From Gilliamella intestini (lineage in GTDB: Bacteria > Pseudomonadota > Gammaproteobacteria > Enterobacterales > Orbaceae): a stretch of 64,000 nucleotides of DNA. Position numbers and translations under genes: made by a program. The DNA is taken from assembly GCF_900094935.1 (NCBI RefSeq), contig NZ_FMBA01000006.1, positions 31,110 to 95,109 on the forward strand, given 5' to 3'. The notes under the pieces are model-generated. The model did not search any database and was not told the DNA's origin. It saw only the letters and a program-made list of their open reading frames with translations. Shown here in pieces: positions 30,060 through 40,383 of this stretch. The first letter of the stretch is position 1. Each line of letters begins with the position of its first letter.

Positions 30060-30245
30060 AAGAAATGAATATTTTGCAACAAGAATTAGGTTACGGTAGA
30101 GCGATAAGCATTCTGTTATTAACGCAGTAGAATAATTATCGGATGGAGACTAGATAGGACTTACCACGATGAAGAAATAACTGCACGTGTAAGCCCTTAA
30201 AATCAAACAATGTCAGATTTGCTTTAACTACTATCTCATTTAAAT
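30060..30245 (+). ncRNA. Candidate structured RNA, possibly 6S (ssrS)
   Basis: The gap between srlR and serA holds no gene but is rich in pairing. A hairpin CGATAAGCATTCT / AGAATAATTATCG spans about 30099-30139, with an internal loop. A second stem, CTTACCACG / CGTGTAAG, spans about 30160-30198. AAATGA and TCATTT can close the ends. GAGCGATA and CCCTTAAAA resemble parts of enteric 6S RNA (GAGCCGATA, GCCTTAAAA). In E. coli ssrS lies on this side and strand relative to serA-rpiA-argP, with fau between; fau is absent here. The fit is only partial, because an extra hairpin separates the two motifs. Confidence 0.35.
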
Positions 30246-30296
30246 AATAGTGATTAGCCACTTATCAAAAGATTGGTGGCATTTAACACATGTAAC

Positions 30297-31538
30297 TTAA
30301 AACAACAACCTTGCCCGAATTGTGCCAAGTACACATTTTAATTTTGCAAGTAATTCTTCAGCTTTACTTTGTTCAACTCTATCAATATCAATCACAACAT
30401 AACCAATTTTAGTATCGGTTTGCAAATACTGTGCTGAAATATTTAATCCTTGCTCGGCAAATAGCGTGTTTATGGCTGTTAACACGCCGGGTTGATTATG
30501 ATGGATATTAATAAAACGGCTTGAGCCTTTAGCTGGAATAGGTAAAGAAGCTTCAGGAAAGTTAACGGCTGAAAGCGTTGCGCCAGTATCTGAATATTTA
30601 GCGAGTTTTGTGGCAACTTCAATACCAATATTTTCTTGTGCTTCGCTAGTAGAACCACCAATGTGTGGGGTAATAATTACGTTATCAAATTGGCACAATG
30701 GTGATTCAAATGGATCGTTGTTACTAGCAGGCTCTGTTGGGAAAACATCAATAGCTGCCCCACTAAGTTTATTGGTTTTCAGTGCTTTAGTTAAAGCATC
30801 AAGATCGATAACTTTACCACGCGAAGCATTAATCAAAATTGCACCTGATTTCATCGCATCAATTTCTTTATCGCTGATCATTTTGATAGTAGTTGCGTTT
30901 TCTGGCACATGCATTGAAACAATATCACTTATAGCTAGTAATTCTTCCATTGTTGAAATTTGTTTAGCATTACCTAAAGGTAGTTTTGTTTCGATATCGT
31001 AAAAATAGACATTCATCCCTAATGACTCAGCCAAAATACTTAACTGGCTACCAATATGTCCATAACCAATGATACCTAAATTTTTACCACGAGCCTCGTG
31101 CGAACCTGTGGCAATCTTATTCCATTTTCCTTGGTGTGCTTTAGCATTTGCTTCGGGTACTCGGCGCAATAGCAAAATAGCTTCAGCCAAAACAAGTTCA
31201 GCAACTGATCGAGTGTTTGAAAATGGCGCATTAAATACAGGAATACCTTTTACAGTAGCAGCATCAAGATCGACTTGATTCGTACCAATACAAAAACAAC
31301 CAATGCCAGCAAGCTTTGGTGCTGAGTCGATGATCTCTTTGGTTAATTGCGTTCTTGAGCGGATACCAATAAAACGGACATCTTTTAAGGCTTGTTTTAG
31401 TTCTTCGGACGATAGTGCACTTTTTTGATATTCAATATTCGTAAAACCAGCGGATTTTAATACATCTATTGCACTAGAATGAACACCTTCAAGTAACAAA
31501 AACTTGTTTTCATCTTTGGTTAAAGTCTGAACAACCAT
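30297..31538 (-). CDS. serA: SerA, D-3-phosphoglycerate dehydrogenase
   Basis: First step of serine synthesis, oxidising 3-phosphoglycerate with NAD. GIGCFCIGTNQVDLDAA opens the catalytic domain. The NAD site is GIIGYGHIGSQLSILAESLG, the catalytic Arg is in NASRGKVID, and the His is in ITPHIGGSTSEAQENIG. A C-terminal ACT domain (HHNQPGVLTAINTLFAEQG) gives serine feedback inhibition. Length 413 aa. The serA-rpiA-argP arrangement is as in E. coli. Confidence 0.97.
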   Translation of the reverse strand: MVVQTLTKDENKFLLLEGVHSSAIDVLKSAGFTNIEYQKSALSSEELKQALKDVRFIGIRSRTQLTKEIIDSAPKLAGIGCFCIGTNQVDLDAATVKGIPVFNAPFSNTRSVAELVLAEAILLLRRVPEANAKAHQGKWNKIATGSHEARGKNLGIIGYGHIGSQLSILAESLGMNVYFYDIETKLPLGNAKQISTMEELLAISDIVSMHVPENATTIKMISDKEIDAMKSGAILINASRGKVIDLDALTKALKTNKLSGAAIDVFPTEPASNNDPFESPLCQFDNVIITPHIGGSTSEAQENIGIEVATKLAKYSDTGATLSAVNFPEASLPIPAKGSSRFINIHHNQPGVLTAINTLFAEQGLNISAQYLQTDTKIGYVVIDIDRVEQSKAEELLAKLKCVLGTIRARLLF

Positions 31539-31610
31539 TATTTCCTCTCTTTCCTTTTTTCTTCAAAATGCGAATGGATACCTATTGTTATACAAAATGA
31601 TAAGTTGATT

Positions 31611-32276
31611 CTAATTAGCTAATTTCAGCTCTTTTACACCAGAGCTACAGCCAACTAGAGCAATATCCGCCCCTTTATTAGCAAATAGGCCAACAGTAAC
31701 CACCCCGGCAATGCTATTAATTCGATTTTCTAACTCTATTGGATTTGAAATGACAAGATCATGAACATCCAAAATAACATTACCATTATCAGTAACGACA
31801 CCTTGACGATATATTGGTTTGCCTCCCAATTTAAATAATTCGCGAGCGACATAAGATCGCGCCATAGGGATCACTTCAACAGGTAATGGAAACGAACCTA
31901 AAACATCAACAACTTTGGATTCATCAACAATACAAATGAATTGCTTAGCTATGGCAGAAACAATTTTTTCGCGCGTTAAAGCTGCACCACCACCTTTAAT
32001 CATTTGTAAATGATGATTTATTTCATCAGCACCATCGACATAAACATCTAAGTAATCGACTTCATTACAATCTAATACAGTAATACCATAGTTTTTTAAT
32101 TTTTGTGTTGATGCTTCTGAGCTTGAAACAGTGCCTTTGATTTGATCTTTAATTGTTGCTAATGCATCAATAAAATGAGATGCCGTTGAGCCAGTGCCTA
32201 CACCGACATAAGAATCGGGTTTGATAAATTTTAATGCTGACCAACCTACGGCCTTTTTTAATTCGTCTTGAGTCAT
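31611..32276 (-). CDS. rpiA: RpiA, ribose-5-phosphate isomerase A
   Basis: Interconverts ribose-5-phosphate and ribulose-5-phosphate. It has the substrate loop [16 protein letters not shown] near residues 24-40, [34 protein letters not shown] with the catalytic residues, and FICIVDESK. Length 221 aa. It is divergent from argP and follows serA in the enteric order. Confidence 0.97.
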   Translation of the reverse strand: MTQDELKKAVGWSALKFIKPDSYVGVGTGSTASHFIDALATIKDQIKGTVSSSEASTQKLKNYGITVLDCNEVDYLDVYVDGADEINHHLQMIKGGGAALTREKIVSAIAKQFICIVDESKVVDVLGSFPLPVEVIPMARSYVARELFKLGGKPIYRQGVVTDNGNVILDVHDLVISNPIELENRINSIAGVVTVGLFANKGADIALVGCSSGVKELKLAN

Positions 32277-32481
32277 GGTACCGCCCTAATTTAAGGATAA
32301 TTTTCTAAAAAAATAAAATTTTGAAAGAAAAATTATTGAAGATATGGCATAGTACCCAATTAGAAAATAAAAATCATCAGTATTTTAAGAAATATATCAA
32401 CTTTTTGATATATTTAAAACTTATTGCGATATCCAATTAGCTTGAACATTCAAGCAATGATCAAATCATAGTAAAGAGATT

Positions 32482-33396
32482 ATGAAGCGTCCAGATTATA
32501 GAGCATTACAAGCGTTAGATGCAGTGATAAAAGAGCGAGGATTTGAGCGAGCAGCAGATAAACTGTGTATTACACAGCCTGCCGTATCGCAACGCATTAA
32601 GCAATTAGAAAGCTTTTTTGGTCAGCAATTGTTGGTAAGAACTATACCTCCGAAAGCAACTAAACAAGGTAAACACTTACTTGGTTTATTACATCAAGTT
32701 GAATTATTAGAACAGCAATGGTTAGGTGATAACGATAAAAATGCCACACCATTATCACTATCTATTGCGATTAATGCAGATTCCTTAGCAACTTGGTTTT
32801 TACCTGCATTAAAACCAGTTTTGAATAAAAATATCTTACGTTTTGATATTCAGGTCAAAGATGAAGAACATACTTTAGAATTATTGCGTTTAGGAACTGT
32901 AGTTGGTGCAATTAGCATTCAAGCTACCCCATTACCAGGTTGCCTGTCTGATTTATTAGGTGCTTTAGACTATATTTTTGTGGCTTCGCCCGATTTTGCT
33001 AAAACATACTTTGCAAACGGTGTAAGTCGAGCTTCATTATTAAAAGCGCCAGCGGTTGCATTTGATCATTTAGATGACATGCATCAAGCCTTTTTGCAAG
33101 AAAACTTCAACCTTACGCCTGGCAGTGTCATTTGCCATATTACTAGTTCATCTGAAGCATTTGTGCAACTCGCTAAGCAAGGTTCAGCTTGTTGTATGCT
33201 ACCTAAATTACAGATTGAACAAGAATTAAAAAGCGGCGAACTAATTAATTTAACCGAAGGATTATATCAAAGACGAATGCTCTATTGGCACCGTTTTGCA
33301 CCAGAAAGTTGTGTAATGCAAAATATCTCTGAGACCTTGATTAATTATGCGCAACATACATTATCACAGCCTCAGGTTTTAAATCACAAAAAATAG
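32482..33396 (+). CDS. argP: ArgP (IciA), LysR-family regulator
   Basis: LysR-type activator; E. coli ArgP controls argO and lysine-responsive genes. The N-terminal winged HTH ([33 protein letters not shown], split near residues 10-42) matches ArgP closely. The effector domain includes [40 protein letters not shown] and YWHRFAPES. Length 304 aa. The targets here are unknown; argO is not in the window. Confidence 0.92.
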   Translation: MKRPDYRALQALDAVIKERGFERAADKLCITQPAVSQRIKQLESFFGQQLLVRTIPPKATKQGKHLLGLLHQVELLEQQWLGDNDKNATPLSLSIAINADSLATWFLPALKPVLNKNILRFDIQVKDEEHTLELLRLGTVVGAISIQATPLPGCLSDLLGALDYIFVASPDFAKTYFANGVSRASLLKAPAVAFDHLDDMHQAFLQENFNLTPGSVICHITSSSEAFVQLAKQGSACCMLPKLQIEQELKSGELINLTEGLYQRRMLYWHRFAPESCVMQNISETLINYAQHTLSQPQVLNHKK

Positions 33397-33410
33397 ATAA
33401 ATTAACTGAT

Positions 33411-33458
33411 TTTTATACTGAAACACATGCTTTCCTGAAACTTTTTAACAAAATAAAG
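33411..33458 (+). repeat. R1 interspersed repeat, copy D
   Basis: TTTTATACTGAAACACATGC followed by TTTCCTGAAACTTTTTAACA, ending about 20 bp before hemE. It is the clearest free-standing copy and, from its position, is probably transcribed in the hemE leader. Confidence 0.7.
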
Positions 33459-33480
33459 TCTATATTTAAAGGCTGAAAAT

Positions 33481-34551
33481 ATGAGTCAATTAAAAAATGA
33501 TCGTTATTTACGCGCTTTGCAATGTTTGCCTGTTGATTACACACCAATTTGGATGATGCGCCAAGCTGGTCGTTATTTACCTGAGTATCGTCAATTAAGA
33601 TCAAAAGCGGGTGATTTTATGACAATGTGTCAAACGCCAGAATTAGCTTGTGAAGTCACCTTACAACCATTACAACGATTCGAGCTTGATGCGGCTATTA
33701 TTTTTTCGGATATTTTAACTATTCCTGATGCTATGGGGCTTGGCTTATATTTTGAAGCTGGTGAAGGTCCTAAGTTTACACAATCGATCACTTGCATGTC
33801 CGATATTGAGCAATTACCGATTCCCGATCCAGAGCAATCACTTAGCTATGTAATGGATGCAATTCGTTTAACCAAAAAAGAACTTAATGGCAAAGTGCCA
33901 TTAATTGGATTTTCAGGCAGCCCATGGACATTAGCTACCTACATGATCGAAGGGGGAAGTAGCAAAGCATTTACTAAAATAAAAAAAATGCTTTATAGCG
34001 ATCCTAAAGCGTTACACCTATTACTGGAAAAGCTCGCAGACAGTGTGGCATTATACTTAAATGCCCAAATCGAAGCTGGAGCGCAATCTATTATGATTTT
34101 TGATACTTGGGGTGGCGTATTAAGCCATCAAAGTTATCAAACATTTTCACTGCATTATATGCAATTAATCTTATCAAAATTAAAGCGTGGCCATAAAACT
34201 CAAGATATTACTTCATATGTACCTGTTACGTTTTTTACAAAAGGTGGGGGATTATGGTTAGATAGCATTGTCAATACAGGTTGTGATGCCATTGGTGTTG
34301 ATTGGACAGTTAATTTAAGTGCTATCACGCAAAAAGGGTACATTGCCGTACAAGGGAACTTAGAACCATCGGTTTTATATGCCGACAAACTAACAATAGA
34401 ATCTAATGTAGAGAGTGTTTTGAGTGAATTTGGTATTTATAATGGTCATATCTTTAATCTAGGTCATGGTATTCATCAAGACATTCCTATCGAACATGTG
34501 CAATATTTAATTGAAGCAGTGCATCAACAGTCAAAAAGGTTTCATCAATGA
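33481..34551 (+). CDS. hemE: HemE, uroporphyrinogen decarboxylase
   Basis: Decarboxylates uroporphyrinogen III to coproporphyrinogen III in haem synthesis. The N-terminal motif [19 protein letters not shown] binds the substrate carboxylates. [17 protein letters not shown] contains the catalytic Asp, followed by [17 protein letters not shown] and GVDWTVNLS. Length 356 aa. It overlaps the next gene by 4 bp (ATGA). nfi, which lies between hemE and yjaG in enterics, is missing. Confidence 0.97.
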   Translation: MSQLKNDRYLRALQCLPVDYTPIWMMRQAGRYLPEYRQLRSKAGDFMTMCQTPELACEVTLQPLQRFELDAAIIFSDILTIPDAMGLGLYFEAGEGPKFTQSITCMSDIEQLPIPDPEQSLSYVMDAIRLTKKELNGKVPLIGFSGSPWTLATYMIEGGSSKAFTKIKKMLYSDPKALHLLLEKLADSVALYLNAQIEAGAQSIMIFDTWGGVLSHQSYQTFSLHYMQLILSKLKRGHKTQDITSYVPVTFFTKGGGLWLDSIVNTGCDAIGVDWTVNLSAITQKGYIAVQGNLEPSVLYADKLTIESNVESVLSEFGIYNGHIFNLGHGIHQDIPIEHVQYLIEAVHQQSKRFHQ

Positions 34552-35141
34552 TTAAAAACCCCGTTCAATTAAGAATAGAAAAATTACCACAATGGCAACA
34601 ACGTTTATTTATGGCTTGCCTATGTGAAAGAATGTATCCTAATTTTGTTTTTTATTGCCAACAACAACAAAATGATGAAGATCCCAAAAGCTACAAAAAA
34701 ATACTGGACTTAGTTTGGGAGTCATTATTGTTTGAAGATGCTAAAATCAATTTTGATTTACAGCTTGAAAAATTAGAAGCTATTATTCCTACAGTGACTA
34801 ACAATAGCCCTTATATGGTTTACCCTGCTATAGATGCGTGTCATGCGCTTAGCGAAGTTTTACACTCCTATTTAAGTGGCGAAATTACCGAACATAGCGC
34901 TAAAGTAAGTAGTATATCAGCCACGACAGTTGCTGAATTTGAAATGACCAAAAATAATGTTTCATTAACAGAAGATGAACAACAAGCTTTATCTAGTGTA
35001 ATTGATGAATTTGATTTACAGTGGGAATTATTTCGCTTATTGCGTGATGAAAACAACGAAAAAAATGAATTAATAAAAAGTTTAAAAGATGAAATTCGAG
35101 TAACGAAAACAAGTAATATTGGTGTTTTTTTAGGCGATTAG
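34548..35141 (+). CDS. yjaG: YjaG-family protein (DUF416)
   Basis: A 197-aa protein of the YjaG/DUF416 family, of unknown function. Family features are [27 protein letters not shown] (split near residues 7-33) and [15 protein letters not shown] in the middle. It is soluble, acidic and has no signal peptide. It is coupled to hemE by an ATGA overlap and followed by hupA, the same neighbours as in E. coli. Confidence 0.88.
   Translation: MIKNPVQLRIEKLPQWQQRLFMACLCERMYPNFVFYCQQQQNDEDPKSYKKILDLVWESLLFEDAKINFDLQLEKLEAIIPTVTNNSPYMVYPAIDACHALSEVLHSYLSGEITEHSAKVSSISATTVAEFEMTKNNVSLTEDEQQALSSVIDEFDLQWELFRLLRDENNEKNELIKSLKDEIRVTKTSNIGVFLGD
35077..35082 (+). other. End of the yjaG reading frame: no separate signal
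   Basis: I looked for a terminator between yjaG and hupA (35142-35322) and found only T-rich sequence, a GCTAAA / TTTAGC hairpin at 35252-35270, and a TATAAT -10 element at 35277-35282. hupA therefore probably has its own promoter. Confidence 0.3.
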
Positions 35142-35276
35142 CTAGCCTAAAGTATAATTTTTTTATTTTTTATTAAATTTTTCTTTAATATTATGCAAAT
35201 ATAGACTACATTTAGCAACAATGTAATCTAAATAACGTTTACAGTAACGGCGCTAAATTTTAAGTTTAGCTTCGTT

Positions 35277-35282
35277 TATAAT
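35277..35282 (+). promoter_or_regulatory. Likely -10 element of the hupA promoter
   Basis: A perfect TATAAT lies 41 bp upstream of the hupA ATG. No convincing -35 hexamer is seen at 16-18 bp, and a small hairpin (GCTAAA / TTTAGC, 35252-35270) lies where it would be. Confidence 0.45.
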
Positions 35283-35322
35283 GTTAACTTTAACAATAAA
35301 ATAACATGTAAGGATATCCCCC

Positions 35323-35595
35323 ATGAATAAAACAGAACTTGTCGACGCTATTGCTAGCAAAGCTGATATTACTAAAGTAGCCGCTAAAACAGCGTTGGAA
35401 GCTACATTAGCAGCTATTACTGAATCATTAAAAGCTGGTGAACCAGTTCAATTAGTTGGTTTTGGTACATTCAAAGTTAATGAGCGTAAAGCACGTACTG
35501 GCCGTAATCCAAAAACGGGTAAAGAAATTAAAATTGCAGCAAGTAAAGTACCAGCATTCGTATCTGGTAAAAGTTTAAAAGAAGCAATCAAATAA
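35323..35595 (+). CDS. hupA: HU-alpha, nucleoid-associated DNA-binding protein
   Basis: Small histone-like protein that bends DNA. The 90-aa sequence is close to E. coli Hup[19 protein letters not shown] at the start, [20 protein letters not shown] carrying the DNA-binding arm, and [15 protein letters not shown] at the end. Its position after yjaG identifies it as the alpha rather than the beta gene. It is followed by a strong terminator. Confidence 0.97.
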   Translation: MNKTELVDAIASKADITKVAAKTALEATLAAITESLKAGEPVQLVGFGTFKVNERKARTGRNPKTGKEIKIAASKVPAFVSGKSLKEAIK

Positions 35596-35638
35596 GTTGT
35601 GTTTCTTTCTGTCGATGATTTTTGATGGAACACTTAAG

Positions 35639-35670
35639 GGCATAAGGCGGCGTCTTATGCCTTTTTATTG
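35639..35670 (+). terminator. Rho-independent terminator of hupA
   Basis: A perfect 8-bp stem GGCATAAG / CTTATGCC with a 7-nt loop (GCGGCGT) is followed by TTTTTATTG. It is a canonical intrinsic terminator. Confidence 0.9.
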
Positions 35671-35771
35671 TACTAAAATAACATGTGTTATAAAAAAATA
35701 GATACCTACCTAATATTATATTGATTTTCTAACTCATTGGCTATATTCAAACTTGATTGCCATTAACCATG

Positions 35772-36257
35772 TTAGGTCGTTATTTCTATTAATTTGGCTT
35801 GTAATATGCTAGCTAAATCGTGAGGTGATATTTCAATTTCTAGGCCTCTTTTACCACCAGATACAAACATAGTGTTGTACTGAATAGCACTTAAATCTAT
35901 AAGTGTTGGGAGCGTTTGTTTTTGGCCTAAAGGGCTAATTCCCCCAATTAAATATCCGGTTACTTTTTGTGCTAAATTAGGATCAGCTAAATCTATTTTT
36001 TTACATTTTAATGCTTTTGCGGCTTTTTTAAGATCTAAATAACCATCAACGGGTAACACACAAACAGCTAGAGTTTTAGAGTTACCGTTCAAACATACAA
36101 CTAACGTTTTAAAAACTTGATCTGCAGTAATATTTAAGCTTGGATCAAGCTTATCGACAGCTTCTTGCCCATAGTGGGTTTGGTTTGGATCGTGTTTATA
36201 TTGGTGGATATTAAATTTGAATTTTAACTTTTTAAGTAAATCAATTGCTGGAGTCAT
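35772..36257 (-). CDS. ybaK: YbaK/EbsC-type Cys-tRNA(Pro) deacylase
   Basis: Editing protein that hydrolyses Cys-tRNA(Pro) formed by ProRS. The 161-aa sequence matches the family: [33 protein letters not shown] with the key Lys, and [36 protein letters not shown] is near the end. It stands alone on the minus strand, 91 bp after a hairpin that follows the YciC-family gene. Confidence 0.94.
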   Translation of the reverse strand: MTPAIDLLKKLKFKFNIHQYKHDPNQTHYGQEAVDKLDPSLNITADQVFKTLVVCLNGNSKTLAVCVLPVDGYLDLKKAAKALKCKKIDLADPNLAQKVTGYLIGGISPLGQKQTLPTLIDLSAIQYNTMFVSGGKRGLEIEISPHDLASILQAKLIEITT

Positions 36258-36306
36258 AGCTTTTATCCAATAGATTTAGTTAAATCAAAATAGTATATGG
36301 CAAATA

Positions 36307-36339
36307 ATATCCTTACCAAAATAGAGTTGGTAAGGATAT
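36307..36339 (-). terminator. Stem-loop after the YciC-family gene
   Basis: A perfect 13-bp stem ATATCCTTACCAA / TTGGTAAGGATAT with a 7-nt loop lies just downstream of the minus-strand gene that ends at 36349. The tail (TATTTG) is only weakly T-rich. It probably acts as a terminator or 3'-end stabiliser. Confidence 0.6.
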
Positions 36340-36348
36340 GAATAACAA

Positions 36349-37167
36349 TTAAAGAATTAATTTGTGGTCTTCTTTATTTTTATCATCATTGTTAGGTGGT
36401 GCTGCTGAGTTAGAGGTAGTATTTGCTAACGTATAAAGACGATAGAAAAAGCTAGTAACAAAGATATCAAAAAAGATACTACAGAAAGAAAAGAGCGTAT
36501 CAAGGATAAAATTGTCATTATCAAACGCAATAGCTAATTGAGCAAAAACCATCACAAATGCTAGGCAGATTAATACCATCAAAATAGCTGGGCGCCACTG
36601 TGTTTTTGATAACTGAATGCTTAATGAAAGTGAGTCAAGAATATTGTTTTGACTAGGTTCAACCAGCGAAGCCAAAAAGAAGTTACAAAAGATAATTAAA
36701 ATTAGGATTGGAATCAGTAGTACTAAAAAAATTAATATAAAAATAAGTTCTTTAGGTAAAAGCAAAGTTAAAATAATAAGCACTATAGATAACATAAATA
36801 AGATAAAAAATATAAAGGCTCCAATGATAAGATAAAAAAGAATAATTTTTAATGTATTTGATAACGCTTTAGACAGTAATAGATTTAAATTAAGTTTATC
36901 GCTGATATAAAAGTTAGAAATTGTTGCTATACTAATTGCTTTTAAAATAATGCTAATTAGTAATGTCAGCATCATGAATAAAATATAGTTAGTTAAATTT
37001 CGTGAAACATAGATTTGTTCAGCTAGATTTTGTTTGTCAAAGAAAGAATTAAAAAACGCATAAAATAAAGCTAGCGTTAGACTAACAAGAGTAAATTGCG
37101 TAATACGATTACGAATAAAATTGCGAGTTTGTGTAAAAGTTAAAGGAAAAGAGATTTTTTTTTGCAT
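36349..37167 (-). CDS. YciC-family (UPF0259) membrane protein
   Basis: A 272-aa polytopic membrane protein, about six hydrophobic segments, with a hydrophilic Asn- and Asp-rich C-terminal tail. FTQTRNFIRNRITQFTLVSL at the start and SLSIQLSKTQWRPAILMV and FYRLYTLA near the end resemble enteric YciC (UPF0259). E. coli YciC is a poorly characterised inner-membrane protein linked to envelope homeostasis. It is longer than E. coli YciC because of the C-terminal tail. It follows glyS on the minus strand after a hairpin. Confidence 0.72.
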   Translation of the reverse strand: MQKKISFPLTFTQTRNFIRNRITQFTLVSLTLALFYAFFNSFFDKQNLAEQIYVSRNLTNYILFMMLTLLISIILKAISIATISNFYISDKLNLNLLLSKALSNTLKIILFYLIIGAFIFFILFMLSIVLIILTLLLPKELIFILIFLVLLIPILILIIFCNFFLASLVEPSQNNILDSLSLSIQLSKTQWRPAILMVLICLAFVMVFAQLAIAFDNDNFILDTLFSFCSIFFDIFVTSFFYRLYTLANTTSNSAAPPNNDDKNKEDHKLIL

Positions 37168-37188
37168 TTCTATGTAAGTTCCTTATAT

Positions 37189-37211
37189 GTGGTAACTGGT
37201 TTAGTTACCAC
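37189..37211 (-). other. Stem-loop between glyS and the YciC-family gene
   Basis: A perfect 9-bp stem GTGGTAACT / AGTTACCAC with a 5-nt loop and no U-tract on the minus strand. It ends about 20 bp before the downstream start codon, so it may modulate read-through from glyQS. Confidence 0.45.
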
Positions 37212-37239
37212 TATTATTTTGAATGATTAAATTCGTAAA

Positions 37240-39309
37240 TTAAGCTTGCAATAATGAAATATCAGCCACTTTTAAAAATAGATTTTGCAGTTTTTCTAAA
37301 AGAGCTAATCGATTTACCTTAATTTGTTCATCATCGACCATCACCATCACCGACTCAAAAAAAGCATCAATAGGCGTTTTAAGCGAAGATAATTCGACTA
37401 AAGCATCTTGGTAATGCCCATTATTAAAATAAGGGACTAGTTTGTCGGTTAAAATGGCAACTTGTTTAGCTAATTCACCTTCTGCGCCTTCTTCTAATAA
37501 AGCAACATTGATTTTTTCAGGAATTGCAATATTCGCTTTAGATAGAATATTTAACACTCGCTTATTGGCTTCAGCTAAAGAAGCGGCTTCAGGTAGCGTT
37601 CTAAAGTGAGTAACTGCCTTAACGCGTGCATCAAAATCAGCAGGCTTGGTTGGATTCAACGCTAAAACAGCTTGAATTGTATCAATGGCAAAACCTTGCT
37701 CTTGATACCAAGCTCGGAAACGACCTTGCATAAAATTAACAATATCTTCAACCACGTTTTTATTATTAAGCTTATCTTCATATAATGATGCGGCATAACC
37801 TGCCAATTCAACTAGATCTAAAGGCAGTGCTTTTTCAACAATAATACGTAAAACACCAATAGCAGCGCGACGTAATGCAAAAGGATCTTTATCACCCTTA
37901 GGATGCTGACCAATACCAAAAATGCCGGCTAAAGTATCCAATTTTTCAGCGATAGAAACTGCACAAGAAACAGCAGTACTTGGTAATTCATCGCCAGCAA
38001 AACGCGGTTTATACTGTTCTTCAATGGCGGTTGCAACTTCAATATTTTCGCCATCTTTAAGAGCCAAATAACGCCCCATAATACCTTGTGTTTCAGGGAA
38101 CTCAAAAACAGTATTAGTCACTAAATCGCATTTTGTTAATTTGCCTGCTCGTTTGGCTTGCTCAACATCAGCACCAATTTTATCGGCAATAAAGCCTGAT
38201 AACGACTCAATGCGAATTGCTTTATCCCTAACTGTTCCAAGTTGTTGTTGAAATAAAACTGTTTCAAGGCGAGGCAAACGGTCTTCTAAACGTTGTTTTA
38301 AATCAGTTTGATAAAAGAATTCTGCATCAGCAAGGCGTGGGCGAACCACTTTTTCATTACCCGAAATTACAACTTGTGGATCTTTTGACTCAATATTAGC
38401 CACAAAAATAAAGTTTGGTAATAATTTGCCTTGTTTATCATAAACAGGGAAGTATTTTTGATCGCCTTTCATGGTATAAACCAATGATTCAGCAGGAACC
38501 TCTAAAAATCGCTCCTCAAATTTAGCAGTTAACACAACAGGCCATTCAACCAGAGAGGAAACTTCTTCAAGCAAATTATCTGTTAAATCTGCTTTACCAT
38601 TTAATTTTGCGGCTTCTTCTTCAGCTTGTTGTTTAATGATAGATTTACGTTTATCGTAGTCAGCAATTACTTTACCACGTTGTTCTAAAATTTCAGGATA
38701 CTGGTCTGCATTATCAATAGTGAACTCTTGCTCACCCATAAAACGATGGCCACGAATAATGCGATCTGATTTAATCTCTAAAATCGTGCCAGGCACAAGC
38801 TCATCACCATACAACATGGTAACAGTATGACATGGACGAATAAATTCAACTTGGCGAGCAGCCCAACGCATTGGTTTAGGGATAGGTAATTTACTTAATG
38901 CGGTTTTAACCATATCACATAACAAATTAACAACTGGTTGGCCTTTTTGATTTTGAGTATAAGAAAGCCATTCACCTTTATCAGTTTGTATACGCTCAGC
39001 CTGATCAACCGTAATACCACAACTGCGCGCCCAACCTTCAGCAGCTTTAGTTGCATTACCATTGGCATCAAAAGCAGCACTGACCGCCGGACCTCGTTTA
39101 ACTATTTGGTTATCGGGTTGCGTATCATTCAAATTTAAAACTTTTAATGCTAAACGACGGGGCGATGCATACCAAAGCACCTCACCATGTTCTAAATTGG
39201 CATTATCAAGCTGCTGTATAAAATTAGCCGCAAAGCTTTCTGCTAACGTGCGGAGTGATTTTGGTGGTAACTCTTCGGTACCAATTTCCACTAAAAATGT
39301 TTTTTGCAT
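37240..39309 (-). CDS. glyS: GlyS, glycyl-tRNA synthetase beta subunit
   Basis: Large subunit of the alpha2-beta2 bacterial glycyl-tRNA synthetase, responsible for much of tRNA binding. It begins [20 protein letters not shown]. The HD-like core phrases [21 protein letters not shown] and [12 protein letters not shown] follow, with the C-terminal anticodon-binding domain containing [17 protein letters not shown]. Length 689 aa equals E. coli GlyS. It is 13 bp downstream of glyQ. Confidence 0.97.
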   Translation of the reverse strand: MQKTFLVEIGTEELPPKSLRTLAESFAANFIQQLDNANLEHGEVLWYASPRRLALKVLNLNDTQPDNQIVKRGPAVSAAFDANGNATKAAEGWARSCGITVDQAERIQTDKGEWLSYTQNQKGQPVVNLLCDMVKTALSKLPIPKPMRWAARQVEFIRPCHTVTMLYGDELVPGTILEIKSDRIIRGHRFMGEQEFTIDNADQYPEILEQRGKVIADYDKRKSIIKQQAEEEAAKLNGKADLTDNLLEEVSSLVEWPVVLTAKFEERFLEVPAESLVYTMKGDQKYFPVYDKQGKLLPNFIFVANIESKDPQVVISGNEKVVRPRLADAEFFYQTDLKQRLEDRLPRLETVLFQQQLGTVRDKAIRIESLSGFIADKIGADVEQAKRAGKLTKCDLVTNTVFEFPETQGIMGRYLALKDGENIEVATAIEEQYKPRFAGDELPSTAVSCAVSIAEKLDTLAGIFGIGQHPKGDKDPFALRRAAIGVLRIIVEKALPLDLVELAGYAASLYEDKLNNKNVVEDIVNFMQGRFRAWYQEQGFAIDTIQAVLALNPTKPADFDARVKAVTHFRTLPEAASLAEANKRVLNILSKANIAIPEKINVALLEEGAEGELAKQVAILTDKLVPYFNNGHYQDALVELSSLKTPIDAFFESVMVMVDDEQIKVNRLALLEKLQNLFLKVADISLLQA

Positions 39310-39322
39310 AATCTTCTAATTC

Positions 39323-40255
39323 CTACTTTGATGCACTTTCGTTAGATTGTGAATTTTGGCACATAGGAAAGCCAAGAGCTTCGCGAGATGCGTAATAGGC
39401 TTCTGCCACCATTTTGGTTAATGTTCTGATGCGCAAAATATAACGTTGTCGCTCAGTTACTGAAATTGCTTTACGAGCATCAAGTAAATTAAAACAGTGG
39501 GCCGCTTTTAAGATGCGTTCATAAGCAGGTAGTGGTAGTGGTTTTTCTAACTCAAGTAAAAAATTGGCTTCTTTTTCGTGTTGTTCAAAACAATAAAATA
39601 AAAATTCAACATTTGCATATTCAAAATTATAAGTGGACTGCTCAACTTCGTTTTGATGAAACACATCGCCATAAGTTGTTTTACCAAATGCACCATCACT
39701 CCAAACCAAATCATAAACACTATCCACGCCTTGAATATACATTGCTAAGCGTTCAAGTCCATAAGTGATTTCACCAGTAACTGGTTTACATTCAAGCCCA
39801 CCAACTTGTTGAAAGTAAGTAAATTGGGTTACTTCCATACCATTTAACCAAACTTCCCAACCAAGCCCCCAAGCACCAAGGGTTGGGTTTTCCCAATTGT
39901 CTTCAACAAAACGGATATCATTAACAGTGGGATCAAGACCTAATTGTTTTAACGAACCTAAATAAAGCTCTTGAATATTGTCAGGAGAAGGTTTTAAGAT
40001 AACTTGAAATTGATAATAATGCTGAAGCCTGTTTGGGTTCTCGCCATAACGACCATCGGTTGGGCGACGTGATGGTTGAACATAAGCCGCATTAATAGGT
40101 TCTGGTCCCAGCGCTCGTAAACAAGTCATCGGGTGAGATGTCCCTGCACCGACTTCCATATCTAAAGGTTGAATTACGGTGCATCCTTGATTAGCCCAGT
40201 AATCTTGTAACGTAAGGATTAACCCCTGAAAGGTTTTGACATTAAACTTTTGCAT
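39323..40255 (-). CDS. glyQ: GlyQ, glycyl-tRNA synthetase alpha subunit
   Basis: Catalytic class II subunit that activates glycine. It begins [21 protein letters not shown], with motif phrases [18 protein letters not shown] and [19 protein letters not shown] (motif 2), and [17 protein letters not shown] (motif 3). Length 310 aa. It forms an operon with glyS. Upstream lies gene-free DNA and the IS remnant at 40384. Confidence 0.97.
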   Translation of the reverse strand: MQKFNVKTFQGLILTLQDYWANQGCTVIQPLDMEVGAGTSHPMTCLRALGPEPINAAYVQPSRRPTDGRYGENPNRLQHYYQFQVILKPSPDNIQELYLGSLKQLGLDPTVNDIRFVEDNWENPTLGAWGLGWEVWLNGMEVTQFTYFQQVGGLECKPVTGEITYGLERLAMYIQGVDSVYDLVWSDGAFGKTTYGDVFHQNEVEQSTYNFEYANVEFLFYCFEQHEKEANFLLELEKPLPLPAYERILKAAHCFNLLDARKAISVTERQRYILRIRTLTKMVAEAYYASREALGFPMCQNSQSNESASK

Positions 40256-40383
40256 GATGTTATCTTTATGGTTGAATTGATATTTCGATAATTTAAATAG
40301 TGCTATATATTATACTTTTTATCAATACTTGTGAAATGTCTAATTTTACATTGTTTGCTATATTACCTAATTAGGTTATTTGT

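Noticed and set aside
38938..39319. Overlapping plus-strand frames across glyS and part of glyQ
   Set aside because: Their sequence follows the reverse of the conserved glyS coding region; no start signals or families.
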